12,211 nucleotides of DNA from Granulicella sp. (GCA_003133205.1 PKWK01000282.1:5055-17265), one strand, 5' to 3'; counted from the stretch's first letter, positions 1 to 6,682 are shown. Notes: a model not told the origin generated them from the letters alone. Numbers and translations are program-made.

Positions 1-185
1 GGATCGACTTGTAGTAGTCCGGTGACCCCAAAGCATCCCCGGATTTGTACCCGAAACAGGTCTTACAGTAGTTTTTCAACAAACTCTTAGAGCTGATTCT
101 GGCGTTGGGAACATTAGTACTCTGTAAGACTGCAACCCGCAGCCTGTGCTGAAATCAGCCTCACGCAGGGATCGAAGGGCGATAG

Positions 186-241
186 TTGGGACTCGTCTGA
201 AAGTGCAACAGCATTCATCGAAGCACTGGAGACTGTCCCAA
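186..241. repeat. Imperfect nested inverted repeat upstream of recombinase
   Basis: The outer arms are TTGGGAC (186-192) and GTCCCAA (235-241), a perfect 7-bp match. The inner arms are AGTGC (202-206) and GCACT (223-227), a perfect 5-bp match. GTCT in the left intervening segment also pairs with AGAC on the right. The central loop is 16 bases. It could be a recombinase binding or crossover region, an operator, or an RNA stem-loop. The sequence does not decide between these. Confidence 0.4.
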
Positions 242-344
242 GTCTAGGTTCTACGCAGGCTATCTTGAACGGGAACAGTACACAAGATGAAAGTTGCTAA
301 GATATGGCTCTTCAGGTACCTCTTTTGTGGCAGTTAGTTCTCCC

Positions 345-387
345 TTGTTCTTTGGCGTTCGTAGCTGTACATTTACCTCAGCGAACG
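345..387 (+). promoter_or_regulatory. Candidate promoter and operator of serine recombinase
   Basis: A weak sigma70-like pair is visible: TTGTTC at 345-350, a 17-base spacer, and TACATT at 368-373. A 6-bp inverted repeat, CGTTCG (356-361) and CGAACG (382-387), brackets the putative -10 box. That arrangement would suit autoregulation by a DNA-binding protein. The box matches are only 3/6 and 4/6, so the call is tentative. The recombinase start lies about 45 bases downstream of the -10. Confidence 0.3.
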
Positions 388-417
388 TTGTGGCAAATGT
401 TCTTGGAGGTAAGTACG

Positions 418-1116
418 ATGGCAAACGGTCAGTTTGTGAGCTACCTGAGAGTTTCAACGGCACGGCAAGGTATCAGCGGTTTGGGGTTGGAAGCACAGCG
501 TGAGGCCGTCGCCAGCTACCTCAATGGCGGTAAGTGGAAGTTGGTACGTGAGGTCGTGGAGGTCGAGAGCGGCAAGCGCAACGATCGTCCGGCCATCGCC
601 GACGCTCTGCGGCTCTGCCGGCTGCATCGCGCCACCCTCATTATTGCCAAGCTCGACCGCCTGGCGCGCAACGTACATTTCATCTCCTCGCTGATGGAGT
701 CGGGGGTTGAGTTCACTGCAGTCGACTTCCCGCAAGCGAACCGCCTCACCGTCCACATTCTTGCCGCCGTAGCCGAGCACGAGGCTGCAATGATCTCTGC
801 GCGCACCAAAGCCGCCCTGGGGGCCGCCAAGGCGCGCGGCGTGGTCCTGGGAGGGCGTAGGGGCAGCGTCGAGCGCATGGCGCGCATAGGGCGCAAGGGA
901 AACGTCGCCAGCGCCACTGTGAGGAGCCAAGCCGCGGCGAAGCGCAATGACGATCTGTTGCCGGTGATAGAGGAAATTCGCGCGGCAGGCTCCAGCACCC
1001 CTCAGCAGATTGCAGACAGCCTCAATGGAAGAGGCATCACCGCGGCGCGGGGCGGCGTATGGTCGGCGGTGCAGGTACGGCGTGTGTTGGCACTCGACGG
1101 AGAGAAAGCGCGCTAA
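418..1116 (+). CDS. Small serine recombinase (resolvase/invertase family)
   Basis: This 232-aa protein has the resolvase N-terminal catalytic domain over about residues 5-140. The catalytic serine is S13 in the motif SYLRVST, with R11 beside it, and the conserved KLDRLARN segment (78-85) supplies further active-site arginines. Residues about 175-230 form a short helical C-terminal part (PQQIADSLNGRGI) like the DNA-binding HTH of such recombinases. Family members cut and rejoin DNA through a phosphoserine link to resolve, invert or integrate segments. At 232 aa it is far shorter than large phage serine integrases, so resolution or inversion is likelier. The start at 418 is chosen because GGAGGT sits at 405-410, seven bases upstream. 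An in-frame extension to 304 adds hydrophobic residues foreign to the family. The protein is intact, and its target sites are not identified. Confidence 0.9.
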   Translation: MANGQFVSYLRVSTARQGISGLGLEAQREAVASYLNGGKWKLVREVVEVESGKRNDRPAIADALRLCRLHRATLIIAKLDRLARNVHFISSLMESGVEFTAVDFPQANRLTVHILAAVAEHEAAMISARTKAALGAAKARGVVLGGRRGSVERMARIGRKGNVASATVRSQAAAKRNDDLLPVIEEIRAAGSSTPQQIADSLNGRGITAARGGVWSAVQVRRVLALDGEKAR

Positions 1117-1125
1117 ACTATAGCC

Positions 1126-1347
1126 ATGAGTGGCTTCTACTGCATTGTGAAGATCGGCGAATCCCCGGAAACGAATTGCCGTCTCAACGCCCATTTAGGG
1201 GCGACATGCCAAGAATGGTCACAGCTACCCGATAGAGTTCAAATGGAGATAGTCGAAATTGATCTTGCCGGCAGCGTTATCCATCGCTACTCCTCGGTAG
1301 AGTCTCAGAAAAAGGCCGGCGAGTTTCACGCTCCAAGAATTCGCTAG
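1126..1347 (+). CDS. Hypothetical small protein, 73 aa
   Basis: I do not recognise this protein. It begins nine bases after the recombinase stop and would be co-transcribed with it. It starts MSGFYCIVKIGES, is soluble-looking with mixed charge, and has two cysteines (C6, C18) but no clear metal motif. It has no transmembrane segment or signal peptide. No good Shine-Dalgarno sequence precedes the ATG, which weakens the call, although tight coupling to the upstream gene could compensate. An alternative is that this is unexpressed sequence between the recombinase and the next transcription unit. Confidence 0.45.
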   Translation: MSGFYCIVKIGESPETNCRLNAHLGATCQEWSQLPDRVQMEIVEIDLAGSVIHRYSSVESQKKAGEFHAPRIR

Positions 1348-1694
1348 CCGTGGAAATCAGGCCGACCCACTACCCCGTCTGCCCATATCGACCACATGTT
1401 CCCGCTCGGCGGCAAGGGCGCGGCAGCGTGACGACGCGGGCACCGATTCGCGCATTTCTCATTAGCTGAGGTCACAGACTTCGAGCGCGTATCCCGCGGT
1501 GTAAGCTATCTGGAATCGCATCGCACCACTCTATAGCCGATTCTCACGATCCCAGCAAATAAATCATCGCAGTGAAAATATAGGCGTATTCCGTCAAAGA
1601 GATTTGCACAGGTTCACCTCTAAGTGCATCTATAAGTGTACTTTGCATCGACGATAATGGTGGTATGCCCAGCCGGGCAACAGGAGGCCCCACC
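1348..1694. other. Intergenic region, 347 bases, no gene seen
   Basis: All frames are closed or lack credible starts. I see no transposon ends. The right part holds two TAAGTG repeats and a GATAAT box that probably serve the gene starting at 1695; these are listed separately. The rest shows nothing I can interpret and may be decayed coding sequence. Confidence 0.4.
1621..1658 (+). promoter_or_regulatory. Candidate regulated promoter for the 1695 gene
   Basis: TAAGTGCA (1621-1628) and TAAGTGTA (1633-1640) are near-identical octamers with a 12-base period. A GATAAT box (5/6 to the -10 consensus) lies at 1653-1658, about 24 bases before the AGGAGG ribosome-binding site at 1682-1687. The repeats fall where a -35 element and an operator would sit. 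No good -35 hexamer is present, so an activator or repressor bound to the octamers is an inference. Confidence 0.3.
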
Positions 1695-2057
1695 ATGCCA
1701 AACGTGAAGTCGTCTATTCGCTCGACCCCCAAACCAGCATCATCGCCAACCTCAACCCGAGCCACCCGTCGCTCCGGGGGTGCGCCCATGCGTAAACAGC
1801 CCAAGTCCAAGCCAGAAGTCTACTGGATCAACCTCTACTGGGATCAGTTTCACGTTGGACTCATGTGCGTCCCAGAGGAGCACGGCTCCAGGCAGGAGGC
1901 AGACAACGAGTACAACATCCACCGCCTTATGTTTGGCGAGAACGTATGGCGCATCGGCTTCCAAGCGCACAAGGTCACCCACCTGGAGAATGAGCGGACC
2001 GTCGATATACCACTCCGGGAGTGGATGAAGGAGGAGCCCAAAGATGCCAGCCTATAG
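1695..2057 (+). CDS. Hypothetical protein, 120 aa
   Basis: I do not recognise this family. Residues 1-35 are rich in Ser, Thr, Pro and Arg and look disordered. The rest, with segments VYWINLYWDQFHVGL and NVWRIGFQAHK, is aromatic-rich and looks folded. The start at 1695 is supported by AGGAGG at 1682-1687, seven bases upstream. An internal ATG at 1788, after a G-rich stretch, would give an 89-aa protein without the disordered head and is a real alternative. The 3' end overlaps the start of the next short reading frame by 14 bases, so the two appear translationally coupled. There is no signal peptide or membrane segment. Confidence 0.6.
   Translation: MPNVKSSIRSTPKPASSPTSTRATRRSGGAPMRKQPKSKPEVYWINLYWDQFHVGLMCVPEEHGSRQEADNEYNIHRLMFGENVWRIGFQAHKVTHLENERTVDIPLREWMKEEPKDASL
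2028..2034 (+). promoter_or_regulatory. Perfect Shine-Dalgarno site inside the upstream gene
   Basis: AAGGAGG lies within the codons of the preceding gene, nine bases before the ATG at 2044. It is a full match to the anti-Shine-Dalgarno sequence and marks 2044 as a genuine or formerly genuine translation start. Confidence 0.6.
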
Positions 2058-2139
2058 CGTCCTCGAACAGCTTGAGGCTTCCGACAAACTACTGGACGTG
2101 AAGCGGGTTGCGGAAATCTTTGGCATCTCCGGCAAGTAG
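2044..2139 (+). pseudogene. Truncated excisionase-type HTH protein, 31 codons
   Basis: The frame opens with an ATG behind a perfect AAGGAGG and encodes 31 residues. Residues 16-31, LLDVKRVAEIFGISGK, are the typical first helix and turn of MerR/excisionase-type (HTH_17) domains. A TAG follows where the recognition helix should begin, normally of the type KTVYRW. Such domains need about 50 residues, so this product cannot form the DNA-binding unit. I read it as a broken regulator or excisionase gene. A functional micropeptide is possible but has no support beyond the intact ribosome-binding site. No continuation of the domain is evident in the other frames immediately downstream. Confidence 0.6.
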
Positions 2140-2164
2140 GTTGTTCCACTGAAAAGGCGATTCG

Positions 2165-2455
2165 ATGACTAGGCAGGCTGTGTACCGGTACGAGATGCGG
2201 CAATACTCTGATGGCCCTTTTGTGGTGGGGATCAACCTGAATGACGAGGAGCTGCGTCTCGACGCCTACCTTGACTACAAGCTAAGTGAGCACTTGGAAG
2301 ACCTCGATGCAATGGGCCTGGCGCTAATCTCAGTGACAGGAGACGTCCACACGTTTAGCGACGGATCTCAGCAGATCCTTCAGCAGAGAGAAGACGATGT
2401 CGACCTGGATGCGCTAGATGCTGAAACGATAGCGTTGCTGGCATCTGCAGCGTAG
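2165..2455 (+). CDS. Hypothetical acidic protein, 96 aa
   Basis: This is an unrecognised protein with a basic, tyrosine-rich beginning (TRQAVYRYEMRQ) and a strongly acidic remainder. Acidic patches include NDEEL and REDDVDLDALDAE near the C terminus. It has no signal peptide, membrane helix or cysteine motif. AAAAGG at about 2152-2157 gives a modest ribosome-binding site about seven bases from the ATG. It follows the truncated HTH frame by 25 bases, in the same orientation as the genes before it, and may close that transcription unit. Its charge would suit a DNA mimic or a partner of a basic protein, but that is speculation. Confidence 0.6.
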   Translation: MTRQAVYRYEMRQYSDGPFVVGINLNDEELRLDAYLDYKLSEHLEDLDAMGLALISVTGDVHTFSDGSQQILQQREDDVDLDALDAETIALLASAA

Positions 2456-2529
2456 CCGCCTAGCTTGCGATGGGACCGGGACGTCACGCGCGCTCACTTG
2501 GGCGTGGCTTCCGGTTCAGTCGTAGAAAC

Positions 2530-2577
2530 TCAGCGGCATAGCACGAAACCGGGCCGCTGATGCAGACCCAGCCCGGT
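2530..2577 (+). promoter_or_regulatory. Two mutually exclusive hairpins in 5' leader
   Basis: TCAGCGGC (2530-2537) pairs perfectly with GCCGCTGA (2553-2560). ACCGGGC (2548-2554) pairs perfectly with GCCCGGT (2571-2577). Bases 2553-2554 belong to both, and the second left arm lies in the first loop, so only one stem can form at full length. The pair sits directly ahead of the exported protein at 2595. No U-run follows either stem, so this is not a standard terminator. A leader switch is conceivable but unproven. Confidence 0.35.
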
Positions 2578-2594
2578 GGTAAACTTCGCGCACA

Positions 2595-2975
2595 ATGAAA
2601 ACCATCATCGCCCTGCTTCTCTTGAGCCTTCCCGTGTACGCCGCCGACAAGCAGTGGAGCACTGGAACCCTTCTCTCCTACGATCAGCAGACGTTCACGA
2701 CGCACGCTGAGACGAAGGGGACCGGCCACGACACTCCCCACACAACCTACAGCGTCCAGATCGACGCTGGCGACCGCATCTACTTCGCCGAGCGCACACT
2801 GAATTGGCGCTGGCAGAGCTTCCCAAAGGTGACCGAGAACGGCCCGATCCTGTGGACGCTCAAGGGTAAAGACGAGATGGTTCTGAAGGATGACAAGGGC
2901 AAGGAGTTCACCCTGACAGTCACAAAGTCGCGGCTGAAGGTTGCGGCGCCGGCACCAGCCCACGGCACCTCATAG
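2595..2975 (+). CDS. Exported hypothetical protein, 126 aa
   Basis: Residues 1-16 (MKTIIALLLLSLPVYA) form a clear Sec signal peptide with likely cleavage after VYA. The mature part of about 110 aa has no transmembrane helix and alternates short polar and hydrophobic stretches typical of a small beta-rich periplasmic or secreted domain. Examples are TYSVQIDAGDRIYFAERTL and KEFTLTVTKSRLKV. It ends in an Ala/Pro-rich tail. Similar small exported proteins are common in Acidobacteriota, but I cannot name a function. The ribosome-binding site is weak: GGTGG lies 15 bases upstream, inside the leader hairpin. It converges on the minus-strand exported protein at 3032. Confidence 0.75.
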   Translation: MKTIIALLLLSLPVYAADKQWSTGTLLSYDQQTFTTHAETKGTGHDTPHTTYSVQIDAGDRIYFAERTLNWRWQSFPKVTENGPILWTLKGKDEMVLKDDKGKEFTLTVTKSRLKVAAPAPAHGTS

Positions 2976-3023
2976 GAACCGCCCACAGGCGTACCGCGCG
3001 GAGGAGGCGCACCGCAAAGCTCT

Positions 3024-3049
3024 GGAAGCTGCTACTTATTGAAGCTTCC
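3024..3049. terminator. Stem-loop between convergent genes
   Basis: GGAAGCT (3024-3030) and AGCTTCC (3043-3049) form a perfect 7-bp stem with a 12-base loop. The stem straddles the stop codon of the minus-strand gene (3032-3034) and lies about 50 bases after the plus-strand gene. Neither side has a strong U-run. A bidirectional terminator or 3'-end stabiliser is the likeliest reading. Confidence 0.35.
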
Positions 3050-3262
3050 TCCCTTTGCGAATCCGCCACTCGTATCGCCGAATCGGTAGGTGGCACCGGC
3101 TGGAATCGTCACAGAGGTTGTGGCGCTCTCCGGAGCAATCGTGATCCACACTGGCGCGGCGACGGGCGGCACAACTGGCGCGGGCGTGTTCTGCGCGTGC
3201 GCGGAATAGACCAGCGCGGTGGCCAGTGCGGCGAGGATTGCGAGTCGGACGATTCGGATCAT
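3032..3262 (-). CDS. Small exported protein, 76 aa
   Basis: A Sec signal peptide covers residues 1-23 or so (MIRIVRLAILAALATALVYS, then AHA before Q). The mature chain is only about 52 aa. It has a Pro/Ala/Val linker followed by a probable beta-rich core, WITIAPESATTSVTIP and AGATYRFGD. The segment after AHAQ contains no cysteine, so it is not a lipoprotein. An AGGGGGT sequence about seven bases upstream of the ATG supports the start. It lies 49 bases downstream of the 744-aa exported protein on the same strand, so the two probably share a transcript and may act together at the cell surface. The specific role is unknown. Confidence 0.7.
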   Translation of the reverse strand: MIRIVRLAILAALATALVYSAHAQNTPAPVVPPVAAPVWITIAPESATTSVTIPAGATYRFGDTSGGFAKGGSFNK

Positions 3263-3311
3263 AAAGTACCCCCTGATTTACTGCGTCTCAAGATGTGCGC
3301 AACGCTCAGTT

Positions 3312-5546
3312 TTAGTAGGCGCTTGGACCCGCCGTATGCATCGCCGTAACTTCAGTTGGAGTAAGCACGCGATTGAAGATGCGGACCCGACCGAGAGCGC
3401 CAAAGAACGGAGATGTACCGTCCATCTCAGTACCGAGATACGCCGGTGACACCGAGGCGATTGACCCGGTTAGCGTTCCGATGCCCGCGCTGGAGATCAG
3501 CGCCCCTTGCGCGTACAGCTTTGTCCCACCGGCTGACTTCGATCCGTCATAAGTGAAGCAAACATGCGTCAGTGTTCCCGCCGCAGGCAAGACCGAGCCC
3601 GCCGTGGCCACCTCCAGCATGTCGCTGGTGCCGGTAGAGCTTATGAAATAGACGAGAAAACCCCCGGTGCTCGCAATCTCAAAGCGCCAACCGGGGTTGG
3701 TGGTAGTGAGTGCGGTGTCCAGAGTGGAAATTAGAAATTGCTGCGACGGGCTGTAGGTTGTGGTGTTGAACCACACGCAGGCGCTGAATGGCGTTGTGCC
3801 ATCAAACCCGGTGCCGGTGGCGCTGGCTGCGACCGCAGAGGACGTTGTGCCGTTGTAGGTGGCCACAGTTCCGGTGAACCCCGTCGCAGCGGCCCACGTC
3901 ACGTTTGTCGTCGTCATCGAGTTGGTCGAATCAATGCCGGTGTTGGCTAGGGTAGTTCCACTGCCGTCCTGCGAGGCCCAATCTTCCATCATGCCGGACG
4001 GCGCGCCACCACCTCCGCCACCACTGCCATACTGAGGCATGCACTGGAGCGGGTTGATCTGGAGATTTGTGCCGCCACTCACCGACGCTCCGCAATAGGA
4101 TGGGAAGGTTTTGTTGTAGTTCACCACGCCGTGCAGGTAGTCGCTCGGGTCGAGGATGTCGGTGCCCGTGGTGTTTTCGAGATCGGCAACCTGCACGTTG
4201 ATGGTGGTAAGGCGCGAGCCCGCGACAATGCCGTTGGTGCATCCGAGGCCCCATAGATATTGTGCCGTTGCGGTGTTGCCGTGATAGGTGCCGTACGAGC
4301 CGGGTCCGCCATCGAAGGTGAAGCAGTTGGCCGTGTTCGCCGCGTAGAGTGAACCGATACGCGCATGCTCCCCGACCACGAATGCGTTGAAAAAGCCACC
4401 TTCTGCAACATTGTCAGCCGAGATGCGTACCTGATCTCCGAGCGCGGGAAAGATAATAGCGGTGCCTGCTGCATTCGTCGGAAATGCAGATGGGGCCGCA
4501 GTGGTGCTCACCAAGTCCAGAATAGTGAAGGCTTCAATCGCCTGTGCATTGATCATCACCATGCCAGGGTTTGAAGGACCGACGAAGTTCAGGCCTTTGA
4601 TGTCCAGCCATACATCGGTGAATGGCGGATGCCCACCGCCGGTGTCGGTGGCGTCGTAGCCACCGATGAAATTGCCGGTGGTATTGAAAGCCTGAATGGT
4701 TGCACTGGGGGACTTCTCAAACCCTTGCAGAGAGATCAGTAGAGGCCCGAGGCCGCTGGCTTCCCGGCTGTAATTGGGGATCGTCGGCATGGGCAGTACT
4801 GCATTAGCTCCGCTCGTGTCGAGCAGTGGGCCACTTACGAGATACGTTCCGTCCGGGTGCCAGATCGTGCCGCCGCCCGCCGTTTGCAGAGCGGCGATTG
4901 CCGCAAGCTCCGCCGCCGTCTCGTCATGCTGCACGATATGGCCGCTGGTGACGCTGGTTGAGGTCGCGGCGGTAAGGTGCATGACGTTGCTTAGGCAGGT
5001 TGCCGGGCCGATGTAGCTTACGCCCGAGACTCCCGCGCCGGCGATCAGCGTGCCGCGCGCTATCACCGGGTCCCACGTCGCGCAAGAGCCAACGTTGATC
5101 GTCGTCCCCGGCGCATTCGTGCCGGTCGTCGCAGTAGTCGTGAGGCCCGCGCCCGATGCGTTGTAGGGTGAAGCCGTGATACAGAGGTTGGTCGCGTTCT
5201 GCAGCGGGCATGTGGTGCTTCCGCTGATCGGCGTTGGGATATTGAGCACGCCGGACGCGAGCGTGGCAGCCCCGGTTCCGGTTGTGGTCAAACTGCTCAC
5301 GGCACCGACCGTCCCGTTGACCGCCGTCCAGTATAAGCTCCCGCCCCCTGGTGTGTTGCCCTGGTTGAGCGCACCCGTGGAGAGGTAGGTCGCACCGCCG
5401 TAGGTCACCATGTCGCTCAGGCCGTAGCTGACACCGGAGTTCCAAGCCTGCTTGTAGGTGACGAACGAATACTGCGCCATCGACTGCATGGGCACGGCAA
5501 ATGCGGATGCGGCCAGCAGTGCGAGAATCGCGGTGATGCGCTTCAT
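3312..5546 (-). CDS. Secreted tail-spike-like/pectin-lyase-fold protein with LamG-like domain
   Basis: This 744-aa protein starts with a Sec signal peptide (MKRITAILALLAASAFAVPM, cut near SMAQ at residue 24). Residues 27-76 (AWNSGVSYGLSDMVTYGGATYL) resemble carbohydrate-binding-module-like repeats. Residues 80-106 (VSSLTTTGTGAATL then GVLNIP) are the kind of motif common in phage tail fibres. From about 206 (ELAAIAALQTAGGGTIWHPD) a right-handed beta-helix of pectin-lyase type probably begins and runs to about 480. A glycine linker lies near 508-515. The final 220 residues look like a LamG/concanavalin-A-like jelly roll, including VCFTYDGS, LYAQGALI and RIFNRVLTPTEV. A glycan-binding or glycan-cleaving surface role is inferred, and no catalytic residues were identified. 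The start at 5546 is chosen for the signal peptide and AAGGGGA upstream. A longer frame to 5609 lacks both. Confidence 0.8.
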   Translation of the reverse strand: MKRITAILALLAASAFAVPMQSMAQYSFVTYKQAWNSGVSYGLSDMVTYGGATYLSTGALNQGNTPGGGSLYWTAVNGTVGAVSSLTTTGTGAATLASGVLNIPTPISGSTTCPLQNATNLCITASPYNASGAGLTTTATTGTNAPGTTINVGSCATWDPVIARGTLIAGAGVSGVSYIGPATCLSNVMHLTAATSTSVTSGHIVQHDETAAELAAIAALQTAGGGTIWHPDGTYLVSGPLLDTSGANAVLPMPTIPNYSREASGLGPLLISLQGFEKSPSATIQAFNTTGNFIGGYDATDTGGGHPPFTDVWLDIKGLNFVGPSNPGMVMINAQAIEAFTILDLVSTTAAPSAFPTNAAGTAIIFPALGDQVRISADNVAEGGFFNAFVVGEHARIGSLYAANTANCFTFDGGPGSYGTYHGNTATAQYLWGLGCTNGIVAGSRLTTINVQVADLENTTGTDILDPSDYLHGVVNYNKTFPSYCGASVSGGTNLQINPLQCMPQYGSGGGGGGAPSGMMEDWASQDGSGTTLANTGIDSTNSMTTTNVTWAAATGFTGTVATYNGTTSSAVAASATGTGFDGTTPFSACVWFNTTTYSPSQQFLISTLDTALTTTNPGWRFEIASTGGFLVYFISSTGTSDMLEVATAGSVLPAAGTLTHVCFTYDGSKSAGGTKLYAQGALISSAGIGTLTGSIASVSPAYLGTEMDGTSPFFGALGRVRIFNRVLTPTEVTAMHTAGPSAY

Positions 5547-5794
5547 GTGGTTCCCCTTTAGAAAATAGACGTTCATAGACCTTCTGCCACCGGCACTCAA
5601 GGCGCTCACGGCTACTACTGGGAATTGTTTCCAGCCGCCTCATAGGAACACTCATGAGGTACACGGAAAGGGATGCTAAAAATGTCGCTTTCCGGTCCTG
5701 CTCTCCAAGTCGTAAACGTAACCTACGATTGAAGTTTCTTCCTGTATTGCCCATCCAAACTGTTCCGAATCTCAACGCACACGTGTAGGTATTC
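5547..5794. other. Intergenic region with two inverted repeats
   Basis: No gene is supported here. CTGGGAA (5618-5624) and TTTCCAG (5628-5634) form a compact dyad with one G-T mismatch, just upstream of the 744-aa gene's promoter. CGGAAAG (5664-5670) and CTTTCCG (5688-5694) form a perfect 7-bp inverted repeat with a 17-base loop. It could lie in the 3' region of the AlpA-like transcript. A palindrome ACACGTGT sits at 5779-5786. None has a U-run. The first is positioned to be an operator. Confidence 0.4.
5572..5600 (-). promoter_or_regulatory. Candidate promoter of secreted-protein operon
   Basis: Reading the minus strand, TTGAGT (5600-5595) is followed after exactly 17 bases by TATGAA (5577-5572). 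Each hexamer matches 4/6 to the sigma70 consensus. Transcription would begin near 5565, leaving a short leader with the AAGGGGA ribosome-binding site before the ATG at 5546. Confidence 0.45.
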
Positions 5795-6181
5795 TCACCA
5801 AGCTTTTAGCCGGGGCATCCCACCCACGTTGACGCGACTGTGGGGAGAAGCGAAGTCCGAACGTCGGGGAGCTGCCAAGCCGGAACGATCGATCGAACTT
5901 GGGCGCGGTGCAGACGTGGCATCCTGGGCGGCAGTGACGGGCACCGGCGCAGCCGCGGAGAGATTGGCGGCCTTTGTTCTTGCGGGTTTCGCGGGCTTTA
6001 CTGCTTCCTCGCGACTGCGCATCCAGGCTAAGACTGTATCGGTTGCGACGAGAATTCGCCCCCCGCACCTCATCAGCTTCGGGCCTTCCCCGGTTTTCAG
6101 CATCTTGTAAAAGAGGGTGTTGCCAATGCCAAACTGCTCACAGAACTCTCTCTTCGACATCGCCAACTTTGTTTGCGCCAT
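5795..6181 (-). CDS. AlpA/excisionase-like DNA-binding protein
   Basis: This 128-aa protein has an N-terminal winged-helix of AlpA/excisionase type over residues 8-58: SKREFCEQFGIGNTLFYKML, then a GPKLMRCGGRILV wing, then TDTVLAWM. Proteins of this kind regulate integrase genes or act as excisionases (Xis) in prophages, satellites and islands. Residues 60-128 are Ala/Pro/Arg-rich and probably disordered. The tail is longer than in typical AlpA proteins. AAGGAAAGG about ten bases upstream supports the ATG at 6181, and a second ATG at 6160 would only remove seven residues. It is the last gene of the minus-strand regulation and replication run, 90 bases after its neighbour. Confidence 0.75.
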   Translation of the reverse strand: MAQTKLAMSKREFCEQFGIGNTLFYKMLKTGEGPKLMRCGGRILVATDTVLAWMRSREEAVKPAKPARTKAANLSAAAPVPVTAAQDATSAPRPSSIDRSGLAAPRRSDFASPHSRVNVGGMPRLKAW

Positions 6182-6258
6182 TCTCGAACTGCCTTTCCTT
6201 GTCCTACTGCTTCAACGTATCGCGGAATTCCGTGCGCATCCTAAAACATTCGCTCGGA

Positions 6259-6280
6259 GGTTACTTGATTTCTAGTAACC
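6259..6280 (-). terminator. Stem-loop spanning stop codon of HTH gene
   Basis: GGTTACT (6259-6265) and AGTAACC (6274-6280) form a perfect 7-bp stem with an 8-base loop. The stop codon of the 6682-6272 gene (6274-6272) lies at the stem-loop junction. No U-run follows on the minus strand, so attenuation, mRNA protection or translational control is as likely as true termination. Confidence 0.35.
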
Positions 6281-6682
6281 CCCCCTACTCTCTGTCCTTG
6301 CAGTGCCACCTGAACTCCTCGCCATTCTGCTCTCCCGCCTTTGCTTCGCTTTCCGAGCGGCGCGCACAGCGTCGTTCTCGGGAGGATCCGGGGCATGATC
6401 GGGTCTCGTGCTGCGGTTGAGCTTCGGGAGGTTGATCTGCATGACGAGGACGCCGCCTGGGCCAAGAATGCGATCGGTAACTATCCAGCGTTCCCTCCTG
6501 AGAGCCTTTACCGCGAGGCAGACCGTCGAGACGGATACGCGAGAGAACCCAGCAAGTTTGGCCAGCGGGAGGCCGCAGTTGCCTTCCGAGTTGCAGGCTT
6601 CGGCGATGCCCATCAAAACCGCGAGTTCGCTGCCGCCGCCGGGAAAGTTCGCCCACACCTTGTTTGTCAATTCCGTGCTCAC
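6272..6682 (-). CDS. Winged helix-turn-helix protein, 136 aa
   Basis: Residues 18-86 form a winged-helix domain: SELAVLMGIAEACNSEGNCG, the LPLAKLAGFSRVSVSTV recognition part, then LRRERWIVTD. It is the style of phage replication or transcription regulators (MarR/GntR or O-protein-like fold). Residues 95-136 are basic and disordered-looking (AARKAKQRRESR), suited to contacting nucleic acid. The start is GTG at 6682, chosen because AAGGAGG lies six to seven bases upstream. It follows the helicase gene by 60 bases with a hairpin between. It could be a second replication accessory factor or a repressor. No partner domain tells which. Confidence 0.7.
   Translation of the reverse strand: MSTELTNKVWANFPGGGSELAVLMGIAEACNSEGNCGLPLAKLAGFSRVSVSTVCLAVKALRRERWIVTDRILGPGGVLVMQINLPKLNRSTRPDHAPDPPENDAVRAARKAKQRRESRMARSSGGTARTESRGGY

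Larger units (their letters stand above)
1..417. other. Apparently non-coding left edge
   Basis: I find no convincing gene in these 417 bases. The reading frames that cross it lack ribosome-binding sites and recognisable protein character. The stretch holds an imperfect dyad at 186-241 and a candidate promoter with flanking inverted repeat at 345-387, both listed separately. It is the upstream region of the serine recombinase and may hold that enzyme's target or control sites (inference). No tRNA fold or attachment-site core is evident. Confidence 0.5.

Noticed and set aside
304..417. N-terminal extension of the serine recombinase
   Set aside because: The extra 38 residues are hydrophobic and foreign to the family, while GGAGGT is ideally placed for the ATG at 418.
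1..417. tRNA gene or att core at the left edge
   Set aside because: I could not find a cloverleaf, a T-loop consensus or a direct repeat shared with the sequence near the integrase.
454..1194. Long minus-strand open frame of 246 codons opposite the serine recombinase
   Set aside because: It is antisense to a protein with intact catalytic motifs. It lacks a ribosome-binding site and encodes Arg/Ala/His-rich sequence typical of an antisense shadow in GC-rich DNA.
2140..2215. VYRY segment after the truncated HTH as its missing recognition helix
   Set aside because: TRQAVYRYE at the start of the 2165 gene superficially resembles the expected KTVYRW helix. However, the following residues do not continue an HTH_17 domain, and a simple frameshift does not join the two frames.
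4924..5775. Minus-strand frame of 283 codons overlapping the 744-aa gene start
   Set aside because: It is another frame of the same strand as the signal-peptide-bearing gene. Its product is Arg/His/Gly-rich with no domain, and its start falls in apparent intergenic DNA without a Shine-Dalgarno sequence.
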